Of a DNA stretch of 64,000 bases, positions 41,166-50,563 are shown piece after piece. The position numbers were made by a program, and so were the translations under genes. The stretch is taken from assembly GCF_031202305.1 (NCBI RefSeq), contig NZ_CP101731.1:496001-560000 (forward strand), given 5' to 3'. Origin of the DNA: Pelagibacterium sp. 26DY04 (GTDB lineage: Bacteria > Pseudomonadota > Alphaproteobacteria > Rhizobiales > Devosiaceae). The first letter of the stretch is position 1. Each line of letters starts with the position of its first letter. Under the pieces are notes generated by a model. That model saw nothing but the letters and a program-made list of their open reading frames with translations, did no database searches and was not told the DNA's origin.

Positions 41166-44100
41166 ACCTCTTCCGCTTCGTGGCATGGACCCCGACGAGC
41201 GCCAGATCCTCAAGGAAGCAGTTTGCGACGCCATACTCGAGCGCACACGCAGGGTCGTGTCGGGAGCAGGTGAAAGCGGGCGATATGTCATTGGCTCGAA
41301 ACCATCTCGTGTGCTCAGCAGCGGTTTCATACTGCCGCGCCATGATCAAGGCGGTGACGACGAGTCTAATGACATAAGGATTGCGTCTCACGGTCTCGAT
41401 CTGCGCGTTCGAGAGAGCAGCGGCAATCTAGAAATCACGCCCACACTATCCGTTTACATTCGGGTCCTCCCAAGTGCGGAAGACCTATTCGAACGAGAAG
41501 GCCGACTGATTCCAAGAGCAGAGTTGTCCGGCGATGCCAAGGCAACTGTAAATAAGCAGATAAAGCGCCTGATGGCCGAGCGGGGGCCAATACCGAAAGG
41601 CAAGGCTTACGCCGAACTCAGGGCGGAAATCGCGGCCCAGGTCCATAAAAGCATGGGTATCCTGGTTCCAGAGGGAGCAGTTATCGTTCCAGACGACGAT
41701 GGAACCCAGCAAAGTCAGGATGACGCCCCCTCGACCGTTCCAATAAGCACCAGGTTGAGGATTCCCAATGCGCTGTCGCGAAAATATGAGACGCCAGCAA
41801 AATGGCGCCGCGTCGACGTCGCCACGGATGCATTGGTGCTGCCACTGCCGGTAAACGTCGGCGCATGGGAAGCCATGGCAGATGCCTATAGCCAGCAGAT
41901 AGGTTTGGCAATTCGAGAGGCTTGTGTGTCCTTCCTCGCTACAGACGAAGGCCAAGCTTGGGCGTGGCGCCGGGGCAGACCGGAATCCGAAGACTTTTGG
42001 TCGCCCGATGCATGGAATGCCTTCTTAGATCGAATCCGTCGCAATCCTCCAGTGCCCGCCGACCTGATCCCGCCGATTCAGGCCAAACTGCTCGTCCAAG
42101 CCCTTCAAGACGTGACCGCACCCGGATGCCATTCTCTCAGGCTTGCTCTCGAGAACCTTCTGGAGACGGACGCCAAACTTGAAAGTGGCCTCTTCGGTGT
42201 CAGTCTGACCGTTCGACTACCTGAGGATGCCCTTGCCCCCATGAGATTGGAGCGAGTGAAGCGCAGCTATCATCTCAACGGCTTCATGAATATGCCGGCC
42301 ATAGGTGTGAACGGCGGCGTGGATGATGTTGGTGTGAGCGACGGAACACGTACACTGCGCACAACCTGGATGCCCCGCTACGTGCTTCCCAGGATGCTCG
42401 CTCGGGACATCCCGACTGTGCCGACAGAATATGTCCGTTTGTCGGACCCCAAATTGCCGGTAGGGCAACTACGCGGCGTCGTTGCGGAAATGGATGCTTG
42501 GCGAGAACACGTAAGGCAAACCACTGACCTCACACTTCGATCCGATGAAGGAGATGCCATAGACGAGAGCCGGCAGCGCGAACAGTTTCAGAATGATCTG
42601 AATGCATGGAACTATGAAGCCCGGCGCGTGGAGTTGGGCATTGAAACTCTTGAGCGGTCGCAGCGCGCCTGGTCTCAGGATCCTCAGTCCCCCAGTGCCA
42701 TCCCGTATAAGGCCTGGTTGTTGTTGAACGAAACGTTCAATCGAGCAAACCCTTCTCGTAAAGGAGACAGGCCGTCGGGATGGCGGTTGTTCCAGCTCGC
42801 ATTCATTCTGGCGCATGTGCCGACACTGTCATCACGGCTGCCGGACTTCCATGACGTCTTCCGAGCCGACTTTGACGAGGAAGCTGTCAGCTTGCTTTAC
42901 ATGTCTACCGGTGGCGGGAAGACTGAGGCCTTCTTTGGCACCGTAGTGTTCGGTCTTTTCCTCGACCGGCTGCGAGGTAAACATCGCGGCGTTACAGCCA
43001 TGCTGCACTATCCACTCCGCCTGCTCACCGTTCAGCAGGCGCAGCGCCTCGCCCGGCTGTTGGCGCAAGCCGAGCTAGTGCGCGCTCGCGAGGGAGTTGC
43101 GGGTGCTCCCTTCGAAATTGGTTTCTGGGTGGGAGGGGGCAATACCCCAAATCGTACGGAGAAAAGACCGGGTGTAGTCAGCGATGAAGTCGCTGCGGTT
43201 CCGGCCTGGAATTCAGCGCGGGCGAGCGATGAGGAGGCGCTCCTTGATGGTTCTGCGCCGGGCATTAGGGGCTATCCCGCAGCGCATTCGGCATGGAATA
43301 AATTGCCCACCTGTCCCTTCTGTCGGTCCGACGTGCCGACAGCCCTGCGGTTATTTCCGGAAGAGCATAATCGGCTTGGCATCGTTTGCCGAAACTCGCA
43401 TTGCGACTGGAATATCCTGCATCGAACCTCCGGTAGACCAGTTCCATTGCCTTTCCTTCTGACTGACATGGACATCTATCGCAGGGCGCCCTCCATTCTC
43501 TTGGGCACCATCGATAAGTTGGCTCTGATCGGCCAGAATACTTATACGATTGACTCCATTGCCGGCATGTTTGGTCTCGCCCGCGCTGTTGAACAAGGCG
43601 GTGCCAAGCTTTTGGTCAGGGCGACTGGCCAAGACCTCGAGCAAGTTGGGAATGGTGGGATCAACGGTGTTTCGCCAGCTTACAATGGGGGCGAGGAACT
43701 ATTTCTGGATCCTTTCCCAAGCCTCATCATCCAGGACGAGATGCACCTTCTTGAGGAGAGCCTGGGAACATTTGGTGGCATATTCGAGACCGGCCTGTTT
43801 GCCTGGCTTCGGCGGCTCGCACTACTGCTGGGCAACCGTTCTGCTCGCGTCCCAGGCGCGCCCGACGTAGCGCGCCTTCCCCACGTTATTGGGGCGACGG
43901 CGACCGTATCAGACGCTGCTAAGCACGCCCGAGCTCTCTATCAGCGCAAAGTGTGCCAATTCCCACATCCGGGTCCGTCGCTTCATTCCACGTTCTACAG
44001 CGGTATTGCCAGTTTCGCAGGCGACGGTGTCGGTTCCGATCGAGCAGGCGTCATCGAAGAGATCTCTGCACACCCTCGAGACAGAGAGCAGGCCGCGCCT

Positions 44101-45351
44101 TGGGCAAGGCTATATGCCAGCATCATGACGAACGGTCGCCTTCATACGGTTACCACCATCTCCGTCCTTGCCGCTCATGCTGCAACCATAACTCGATGGC
44201 AGCGAGATTTGGCATCATCCGATCCAGTGAGGCAACAGCGCGCGGTCGATGAGATTAGGGATTGTATTTCCGACGCGCCCTATTCGGCAGCCAGGCGGTC
44301 GGCGGTGCAATCCGCAGGCAGTGGCAACATAGACCGGCTTGCTGCCTTGATCGACCTACATCGCATCGAGTTGACCTACGTGACCAACAAAAAGGGTGGG
44401 GACCAGATACTGTCAGCACTCAATGCCGAGGCGTATGAGGCCCACGCGGCTATGGGCAATGACTATACCCTAACCGGATTCCTGACGGAGCTGATTTCAG
44501 GTGGTGTGGACATTGCGGGTATCCAACGTGTCATTCGCTCGGCTGAAGCGCCGTTCGATCCGATGGCCGACGATATTTCGGAAGCCTTGCGCATCATCGT
44601 TGCGACAAGCGCAATCTCGCATGGCGTCGACGTTGAGGCGTTCAACTCCATGGCCTTTGCGGGCATGCCCTCTGACATTGCTGAATACATTCAGGCATCT
44701 TCGCGTGTTGGTCGAACCCATGTCGGCTTTTCGCTCTTGGTGCCGACCCCCCAGACGAGGCGAGACCGATTTGTCGTGGAGGTTCATGAGTCCTTCCATC
44801 GACTGCTCGAGCGCATGATTTCACCGCCCGCTATCGAGCGCTGGGCCGATCGTGCCATTGAACGAACGGTGCCGTCGCTTTTGCAGACTTGGCTTGCTGG
44901 CGTCTACTTTCAAACAAAGTTCGTCAACGCCCCAGTCCAGGGCAAGCAGAACGTAGCCTTTCCTCACAGTGTCGAGCAATTGGAACGTGTGCTGTCAGAC
45001 CCCGCTCAGCTACGGGACTGTGCCAATTTCATCCGGGAGGCGATTGGAATCGAAGCGCCTGAAGGTGGTGCACAGAACCAAAACTACTATGCCGATCTGG
45101 TTTCCCAACAGCTTCGACTAATCACGAATGAAGCTTCATCTGGTCGGTTCAACGGGCAGTTGGACAAGTTCTGGGGCAATGGCTTGACCGGATTGAAAAA
45201 GCCAATGTCGAGCCTGCGTGACGTGGATGCCGCTGGGAAAATTGAGCCTGAGCAGTATACCGAGAGGGAGATCCTCGCGGCAGCGATGGCCTTTGTTCGA
45301 AACCGCGGCACGAAGCGGGCTGCAGGTAACGAACTGGATAGAGAGGACTGA
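41158..45351 (+). CDS. drmA: DrmA, DISARM helicase
   Basis: The 1,397-aa product contains a superfamily 2 helicase core: YMSTGGGKTEAFFG (about residue 580), LIIQDEMHLLEESLG as a DExH-type box (about 859), VIGATATVSDAAKHA, and the C-terminal RecA motif VATSAISHGVDVEAF with IQASSRVGRTHVGFSL (about 1180). These motifs and the following DUF1998 and phospholipase-D genes identify DrmA. In DISARM it senses or loads on unmodified DNA with DrmB. It overlaps drmE by 8 bp and ends 2 bp before drmB. Confidence 0.9.
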   Translation: MVEPLPLRGMDPDERQILKEAVCDAILERTRRVVSGAGESGRYVIGSKPSRVLSSGFILPRHDQGGDDESNDIRIASHGLDLRVRESSGNLEITPTLSVYIRVLPSAEDLFEREGRLIPRAELSGDAKATVNKQIKRLMAERGPIPKGKAYAELRAEIAAQVHKSMGILVPEGAVIVPDDDGTQQSQDDAPSTVPISTRLRIPNALSRKYETPAKWRRVDVATDALVLPLPVNVGAWEAMADAYSQQIGLAIREACVSFLATDEGQAWAWRRGRPESEDFWSPDAWNAFLDRIRRNPPVPADLIPPIQAKLLVQALQDVTAPGCHSLRLALENLLETDAKLESGLFGVSLTVRLPEDALAPMRLERVKRSYHLNGFMNMPAIGVNGGVDDVGVSDGTRTLRTTWMPRYVLPRMLARDIPTVPTEYVRLSDPKLPVGQLRGVVAEMDAWREHVRQTTDLTLRSDEGDAIDESRQREQFQNDLNAWNYEARRVELGIETLERSQRAWSQDPQSPSAIPYKAWLLLNETFNRANPSRKGDRPSGWRLFQLAFILAHVPTLSSRLPDFHDVFRADFDEEAVSLLYMSTGGGKTEAFFGTVVFGLFLDRLRGKHRGVTAMLHYPLRLLTVQQAQRLARLLAQAELVRAREGVAGAPFEIGFWVGGGNTPNRTEKRPGVVSDEVAAVPAWNSARASDEEALLDGSAPGIRGYPAAHSAWNKLPTCPFCRSDVPTALRLFPEEHNRLGIVCRNSHCDWNILHRTSGRPVPLPFLLTDMDIYRRAPSILLGTIDKLALIGQNTYTIDSIAGMFGLARAVEQGGAKLLVRATGQDLEQVGNGGINGVSPAYNGGEELFLDPFPSLIIQDEMHLLEESLGTFGGIFETGLFAWLRRLALLLGNRSARVPGAPDVARLPHVIGATATVSDAAKHARALYQRKVCQFPHPGPSLHSTFYSGIASFAGDGVGSDRAGVIEEISAHPRDREQAAPWARLYASIMTNGRLHTVTTISVLAAHAATITRWQRDLASSDPVRQQRAVDEIRDCISDAPYSAARRSAVQSAGSGNIDRLAALIDLHRIELTYVTNKKGGDQILSALNAEAYEAHAAMGNDYTLTGFLTELISGGVDIAGIQRVIRSAEAPFDPMADDISEALRIIVATSAISHGVDVEAFNSMAFAGMPSDIAEYIQASSRVGRTHVGFSLLVPTPQTRRDRFVVEVHESFHRLLERMISPPAIERWADRAIERTVPSLLQTWLAGVYFQTKFVNAPVQGKQNVAFPHSVEQLERVLSDPAQLRDCANFIREAIGIEAPEGGAQNQNYYADLVSQQLRLITNEASSGRFNGQLDKFWGNGLTGLKKPMSSLRDVDAAGKIEPEQYTEREILAAAMAFVRNRGTKRAAGNELDRED

Positions 45352-45353
45352 CC

Positions 45354-47561
45354 ATGGCCAAAGCACCAGCAATGCAACGTTCGCGCGGTCAGATTGCCAC
45401 GGCCTACGCTCCGCACAGCCTCTTTACGTTCGAGGGTGGTCGCGGTGCCTGTATGGCTTTGCCCACCAAACGAAATCCGCGCGTCGACCTTTCCGTCGTC
45501 ACCATGCGAACAATCGGTGAGATGATCCAGGAATACTTCGCTACCTGGTACGATCGGGCGCAGCGCGGTGACAACTTGGCACATGCTGTACCTCCGGAAC
45601 TGGCCGTCGACAAACACGTGCTGGTAGAAAACGAAGTCCGAGTGAATCTCGGTTCATTCGAGTTTCAGATTCCTGATCAGGCTGAGTACAGGCCGTTCCC
45701 GCTGGCTTTCGCGTGCGGACGATGCAAGCTTTTTAGAAGCAGCCGAGACCCGAAAGCTCTTGACCGGGAGGGCGAAGGTTTCAAATCAGCCTGTCCGCAC
45801 GGATCACGCAACTGTGCCGATGATTGGGAACAACTCGACGTCGTTCTGACGCATTGGTCGGGAGAGGTCGAGCCTATTTCGCCAGAATATCGTCACTGGA
45901 ACTCGGATCGCCAGGAAATACAGTCCATCAATACCTGTGACAACTGTGGTGAGAACAGGTTCTTTCTCCAGAGGCCTCCTGGTCGACTTGGCGACTGGTA
46001 TTTTGAATGCGTCAATTGTCGGCAGCCACGGCAGATTCTGCAGCGCGATAGGACAAGCCTTAAGGTTCTTGGGCCCTTGGTTGACGCCGGACAAGCGACT
46101 TGGGCCGAGATCAACATGGAGCCGGTGTCATACCGTGCATCCGCGGCATACTACGTCCACAGCGATCGACTACTCGTCTTCGAGAATGACAAGCACCTCG
46201 CTTTGCTCAACGATCCCCACACGGGTGACTTGGAGCGCCTAGTATCATCGCAATACGGGTATCCGGTCGCAACGTTAGCAGATTCCGAACGCGAGCGAGT
46301 TCTTCGGGAAGCCGGGCGAGGTGCGGAATGGGCCGAGTATCAGTCATTGAAGGATATCCTCAATGTGCTTGAAAGCCAGCCAGGCATTACCGACGAGATG
46401 GTGGCAGCTCAGAGAAATCAATTGATTAAACTGGAAGAGGGGTGGGCCGGCTCGGTATTTAAGGATTATGCACAAGCACCCGCTGGGGTCGAACGGGCCT
46501 GTAAAGGCAGACGGAACTATGTCCGCAAACACGATCCCTTGCGGATGGTGGTTGAGCATCTCACCCTACAGGAAGAAAAACTGCATGGTGGCCGTATGGC
46601 GGACGGCAAGCAGGTATCGGTAGACGTCGTGCAGTTGGATCCGTTCCTGCGACCTGATGAACTGACAGAATCGGATCGATTGAAACAGCAGGCGGCCACG
46701 GCTGCGAAATTGAAGGGCTTGGGTATTGCAGAAATGCGCCTTCTGCGCGGGGTGGGCATTTGCGAGTATAGCTTCGCCTATACGAGGACCTCGGCGACGC
46801 CTTTCGTCACTCGCGAGAAGGCCGGCGCCGCCGAAATGCCGGTACGCCTTCGGCTCTTTGACAAGGTGGAGATCTCAGACGGCGCCAAACACCCCATCCT
46901 TTGCTCAGTTCAGAAAAATGAAGGCTTCTACGTCAAATTGGACGAGGAGTTGGTGCGTGAATGGCTGGACAGGAACAGCATTCCACTGCCGAGTGCGGCA
47001 CCTGGCGTAAAGCTGGGAGGCCAGCTCATCGAGAATTTTGATGCTCTGGAACAAGACCGGGCTACACGGTTCTCGAGGTTCCTCGACGAGTATCGCCGAG
47101 AGGGTGCCTTGTCGCGCCAGGCCTATCCATTTGTGTATACACTGTTGCACACCATGGCCCATCACCTCATTGACACCTGTTCTTCTATGTCGGGATTGGA
47201 CCTAGGGTCCTTTGGTGAACACCTGTTTGTTCCTGACCTTGCCTTCCTTGTTTACCGGCGAGGGACGACCATGGATTTGGGGAACCTCTCCTCAATGTGG
47301 CGCGATCAGGGTGACCCAGACGTCGGTAACCACGTCCTAGAACACATGCTCAATCCGTCCAGTCTTCGCTGCGGTTCAGAAAGTGTCTGCAATCATAGGG
47401 GTGGTGCTTGCCCAGACTGCGTCCTCATTCCCGAAAATGCCTGTGTAACCCGCAATGAACTGTTGTCGCGATCGGTGTTAGTGGGCCGTGGTAAGCCGCG
47501 GTTCGACAATTCCCCGGGACGGTTGGTGGGTTATCTTGACCTGGCGGTCGCACGTCCATGA
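45354..47561 (+). CDS. drmB: DrmB, DUF1998 DISARM protein
   Basis: The 735-aa product has Cys pairs near residue 115-140 (FACGRCKLF) and 195-225 (CDNCGENRFF, CVNCRQP), and a C-terminal DUF1998 domain with the Cys cluster RCGSESVCNHRGGACPDCVLIPENAC (about 670-695). DUF1998 proteins pair with DrmA-type helicases, and DrmAB is the DNA-binding core of DISARM. The stop overlaps the drmC start. The gene has no ATPase motif itself. Confidence 0.9.
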   Translation: MAKAPAMQRSRGQIATAYAPHSLFTFEGGRGACMALPTKRNPRVDLSVVTMRTIGEMIQEYFATWYDRAQRGDNLAHAVPPELAVDKHVLVENEVRVNLGSFEFQIPDQAEYRPFPLAFACGRCKLFRSSRDPKALDREGEGFKSACPHGSRNCADDWEQLDVVLTHWSGEVEPISPEYRHWNSDRQEIQSINTCDNCGENRFFLQRPPGRLGDWYFECVNCRQPRQILQRDRTSLKVLGPLVDAGQATWAEINMEPVSYRASAAYYVHSDRLLVFENDKHLALLNDPHTGDLERLVSSQYGYPVATLADSERERVLREAGRGAEWAEYQSLKDILNVLESQPGITDEMVAAQRNQLIKLEEGWAGSVFKDYAQAPAGVERACKGRRNYVRKHDPLRMVVEHLTLQEEKLHGGRMADGKQVSVDVVQLDPFLRPDELTESDRLKQQAATAAKLKGLGIAEMRLLRGVGICEYSFAYTRTSATPFVTREKAGAAEMPVRLRLFDKVEISDGAKHPILCSVQKNEGFYVKLDEELVREWLDRNSIPLPSAAPGVKLGGQLIENFDALEQDRATRFSRFLDEYRREGALSRQAYPFVYTLLHTMAHHLIDTCSSMSGLDLGSFGEHLFVPDLAFLVYRRGTTMDLGNLSSMWRDQGDPDVGNHVLEHMLNPSSLRCGSESVCNHRGGACPDCVLIPENACVTRNELLSRSVLVGRGKPRFDNSPGRLVGYLDLAVARP

Positions 47562-48394
47562 TTGCCGGCACGCCCTTCCTCGGCAGTGGCGTTGGCCGCT
47601 CGCTGATCCTAGCCTTGGGGCAAGACTGCGAAGCTGGTGCAGCTCTGGCAAGCCGATTGGAAGAGGGTGCAACCTCGTTCACTGGAGCAACAACCAATTG
47701 GGGATTTGGGGCTGCAGCAATCGATAGAGTTTCTAGGGATTTCGAGAAACGGGGGTGGTTGGTCAGAGATGGGGCTGGGTGGCGACGAACGGACGTCGAT
47801 CTCCCAAAAGGACTTTCAAGCTTCCTTTCGGGAGCTGCGGCTATGCGCAACATCACCTTGGCTGAGACTGAATCCGTGGCAGTTGTTACATTACCGGCAG
47901 CACCAAGCCGGCTCGCTGAAGTCTTGCCGACTGAGGGGCCGGTTCATGCCAGCATGGAAAAGACCAGCGACGAAATGGCCAGGATCGCGAGATCTGCCGT
48001 CTCCTCGATCACCATCATGAGCCCGTTTGTGAACCGCGATGGCGCGGAATTTGCAATGCGAACTTTTGATGAAAGTCCGGCACCACAAAAAACTCTTATC
48101 ACCCGCCTGTCCGGAAAGACGGGTCGGGCGGTGCGTCCATTGGTTGCGGAAATGCAGAGACGAGGCATCCGAGTGCTGGATTATTTCATCCGCGCAGGCG
48201 ATGGTTATGAGACGTTTCATGCCAAGATCGTCATCGCAGATGGTGATCTTGCATATATCGGTAGCGCCAACATGACACTTTACGACCGGCATTCGATGGA
48301 GCTTGGGATCATCGTTAAAGGCAAGCCGGCACGTGCTGTTTCGGCGTTGGTTAGAAGTGTTGAGCGTGTATCTGTTCCGGTGAGTGCAACCTGA
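47558..48394 (+). CDS. drmC: DrmC, phospholipase-D-fold DISARM protein
   Basis: The 278-aa product contains one HKD motif near residue 220 (FHAKIVIADGDLAYIGSANMTLYD), the phospholipase-D/nuclease signature. The N-terminal half is helical. DrmC is the third core DISARM gene and is thought to be a nuclease, though it can be dispensable in tested systems. The start overlaps drmB and the stop overlaps the methyltransferase start, showing tight coupling. Confidence 0.9.
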   Translation: MIAGTPFLGSGVGRSLILALGQDCEAGAALASRLEEGATSFTGATTNWGFGAAAIDRVSRDFEKRGWLVRDGAGWRRTDVDLPKGLSSFLSGAAAMRNITLAETESVAVVTLPAAPSRLAEVLPTEGPVHASMEKTSDEMARIARSAVSSITIMSPFVNRDGAEFAMRTFDESPAPQKTLITRLSGKTGRAVRPLVAEMQRRGIRVLDYFIRAGDGYETFHAKIVIADGDLAYIGSANMTLYDRHSMELGIIVKGKPARAVSALVRSVERVSVPVSAT

Positions 48395-49956
48395 TGCTGT
48401 TTTATCAAGCTACTCCCGAGGAGCGCATCACCCGCATCATGAGCTGGCACCGTCGTGACAAGGTGCTGAATGCCCTGTCAGCAAGCCTTGCAGTTGTTCA
48501 GCGTGACTGCGCTCATGACGTGATAAAACTGCTCGAAGGACTGGAACCGGAATGGTCTGACTATGCGGCCGCCAGCGTATATGCCGCGCTCATGGGAAGC
48601 GAGCGAAGGAAGAAACTTGGGGCTTACTTCACCCCGCCAGGCCTGGTCCGATACCTGCTGAGCCGAGCCGAGCATTTTGGTGTCGACCTTGCGCAGCACC
48701 GTGTGCGGGATCCCGCGGCAGGTGGCGCCGCCTTTATTGTTCCGATTGCTCGCGAGATGGTTCGTCGCTGGCGTGCAGAATCGATGTCGGACGCGGACAT
48801 TGTAGCAAGGCTGACCCATCAACTGATGGGTCGTGAGATCGATCCTGACTTGGCTACCCTTGCAAATACACTGCTGAGACGATGCCTGACTGTCGAATAC
48901 GGGATTGATCATGAGTTGGCAAATTCGCTCGAATTAATTGCCACTGGTGACAGTCTTTCGATCGAAGCTGATGAAGGGACAGACCATGAGATTGGCAACC
49001 CGCCTTTCCTGCGTCTTGCTGCAAAGGATGCCCCACCAGGCGCATCGCTATACGACGACATCGCTTCTGGCCGACTGAACCTTTATTCGGTGTTTGTCCG
49101 GCGAGGCCTGGAAGCCTTGCCTGCTGGTGGCATCCTTGCATACATCATTCCGGCGTCGTTCATAGGTGGGCCGGAGTTCAAGCGCTTCCGTTATCGTATC
49201 AGACAAATGGCTGAAGTGCTTGCCGTCGATATGATCGATGGTAGGAGCGCTATTTTCACAGACGTTATCCAAGATACCTGCGTGATTGTTCTGCGTCGAC
49301 GTCATGAAGATATTGACAGCTTGGTGGAAGAGACGGCTGCTTCCAATTTCGTGACCGGGGCTGGGCATGTTTCGTCCGAGGGCCTGATTTCCTTGCCCGC
49401 GAATGATGGACCTTGGGTGCTACCGGGCGAGACAAACGATTTGCCGTCCACCTTGGCTGACTGGGGATACGCTCCTCGGATTGGATATCTCGTTGCCAAT
49501 CGGCAGCAAGATCGCCTTCACCAGGAACCTGCACCAGGGCGAGTCCCCCTGATTTGGGCCAAAGCCATTGGCCAAGATGGTAGTTTTGACTTCGAGCGCG
49601 GCGCCACTTTGAAAAAGTACGGCTGGGTCGATGCACCGCATGACGCCAGCTACGTCGTTGATCAAGCGTGCGTGGCCATTCAACGGACGTCAGCTCGAGG
49701 TCAAAGACGGCGCATCACCGCCGCGGAAATCCCTTTGGAGTTCGTGACGGCTCACGGTGGCTTTGTGGCCGAAAATCATGTCGTCGTGCTGGTGCCCACC
49801 AGGCCCAACCCTGTGTCTCCGAAACTCCTGGCAGGTGCCCTGAATTCAACTGAAGTCGGTAAGCAGTTTGACCGAATGTGCGGATCAGCGTCCATCCCTG
49901 CGAGGCTGCTTGCGGTATTGCCGATGCCGGCCCCGCCGGATCCTGTGGGAATATGA
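48394..49956 (+). CDS. DISARM-associated DNA methyltransferase, adenine-type NPPF motif
   Basis: The 520-aa product shows KLGAYFTPPGLVRYLLSRA, motif I DPAAGGAAFIVPI (about residue 105) and motif IV GNPPFLRL (about 201), the arrangement of gamma-class N6-adenine methyltransferases of the Eco57I/type I kind. The C-terminal part would be the target-recognition domain. In DISARM the methylase marks host DNA as self. A typical class 2 system with drmE carries a 5-methylcytosine enzyme, which would show a PCQ motif; none is seen. This is the last gene of the operon and ends about 40 bp before the right-end repeats. Confidence 0.85.
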   Translation: MLFYQATPEERITRIMSWHRRDKVLNALSASLAVVQRDCAHDVIKLLEGLEPEWSDYAAASVYAALMGSERRKKLGAYFTPPGLVRYLLSRAEHFGVDLAQHRVRDPAAGGAAFIVPIAREMVRRWRAESMSDADIVARLTHQLMGREIDPDLATLANTLLRRCLTVEYGIDHELANSLELIATGDSLSIEADEGTDHEIGNPPFLRLAAKDAPPGASLYDDIASGRLNLYSVFVRRGLEALPAGGILAYIIPASFIGGPEFKRFRYRIRQMAEVLAVDMIDGRSAIFTDVIQDTCVIVLRRRHEDIDSLVEETAASNFVTGAGHVSSEGLISLPANDGPWVLPGETNDLPSTLADWGYAPRIGYLVANRQQDRLHQEPAPGRVPLIWAKAIGQDGSFDFERGATLKKYGWVDAPHDASYVVDQACVAIQRTSARGQRRRITAAEIPLEFVTAHGGFVAENHVVVLVPTRPNPVSPKLLAGALNSTEVGKQFDRMCGSASIPARLLAVLPMPAPPDPVGI

Positions 49957-49996
49957 TCGTGTTGCTTACGCCTTGGCCATTTCAGGATGACATCCC

Positions 49997-50125
49997 AGTC
50001 GACCCAAGATTCTTTGGAAACTTGGTCAAATCGACCCAAAAAGGTTTGGAACGTCGACCCAGGAATTTTTGGAGGGGTATGAAATTTCAAAGGCTTAGGC
50101 GACCCAGGATTCTTTGGGGCCGACA
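49997..50125 (-). repeat. Right transposon end with four TnsB-type sites
   Basis: Four related 21-bp sites lie at 49997-50017, 50029-50049, 50052-50072 and 50097-50117. Each contains CGACCCA near one side and TTTGG near the other, the inverted form of the left-end sites. The terminal eight bases GGCCGACA end at 50125. The 2-versus-4 asymmetry resembles the different left and right ends of Tn7. Confidence 0.88.
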
Positions 50126-50130
50126 CTGAA
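50126..50130. repeat. Right target-site duplication (CTGAA)
   Basis: Identical to 22496-22500 and directly adjacent to the CGACA terminus. Confidence 0.9.
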
Positions 50131-50233
50131 ATCGCTTGCTCGCAGATTTCGCGTTCGGCGGGACTGTTCGCCTTGCGTTGCATCGCTATCGATCCGGTGC
50201 GACAGTGGACTGTCCGTGATGGAGGAGAAGTTC

Positions 50234-50509
50234 ATGTGCCGCAACATCAAGCCGCTTTTCAATTTTGAGCCGCCGGCCACCAGGAACGAGATGCATGACG
50301 CCGCGCTCCAGTTCGTGCGCAAGATCTCGGGGTGCACGCGACCGTCACAGGCCAATGAAGCTGCATTTTATGAAGCAGTGGAGGAGATCGAGAGATCCGT
50401 GCACAAGCTGCTGGCGGCACTCGATACCAAAGCGCCGCCCAAGAACCGTGAGATCGTCGCTGCCAAGGCGCGCGAACGCGCCAAATTGCGGTACGCGCGT
50501 GCCACGTGA
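50234..50509 (+). CDS. DUF2277 family protein
   Basis: The 91-aa product begins MCRNIKPLFNFEPPAT, the hallmark of the DUF2277 family, followed by LQFVRKISGCTRPSQANEAAF. It has a GGAGGAG ribosome-binding site and no signal peptide. The function of the family is unknown. The Tn7-like transposon is inserted 104 bp upstream of its start, so its native promoter may have been displaced. Confidence 0.9.
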   Translation: MCRNIKPLFNFEPPATRNEMHDAALQFVRKISGCTRPSQANEAAFYEAVEEIERSVHKLLAALDTKAPPKNREIVAAKARERAKLRYARAT

Positions 50510-50563
50510 TTTCCATCGACGGGCAGTTCGGCTCGCCGCACGAGCGTGTGACGAGCCGATGAA

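Larger units (their letters stand above)
22501..50125. mobile_element. Complete Tn7-like transposon with defence cargo (27,625 bp)
   Basis: Both termini are directly readable: TGTCG at 22501 and CGACA ending at 50125, flanked by identical CTGAA 5-bp duplications. The left end carries two and the right end four copies of a roughly 21-bp repeat built on CCAAA...TTGGGTCGA, inverted between the ends, as expected for TnsB-binding sites. The core operon tnsA-tnsB-tnsC-tniQ (31988-38104) supplies all the components of cut-and-paste transposition plus a target selector. Cargo comprises two tRNA-Arg genes and an Hhe-type defence protein on the left, and a DISARM-type operon on the right. Small regulators and a nucleotidyltransferase are also inside. 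There is no Cas gene or CRISPR array, so targeting is presumably by TniQ alone. Confidence 0.95.

Noticed and set aside
22501..50125. CRISPR-associated (RNA-guided) Tn7-like transposon
   Set aside because: No Cas gene and no repeat-spacer array were found inside; the only regular repeats are the TnsB-type sites at the ends.
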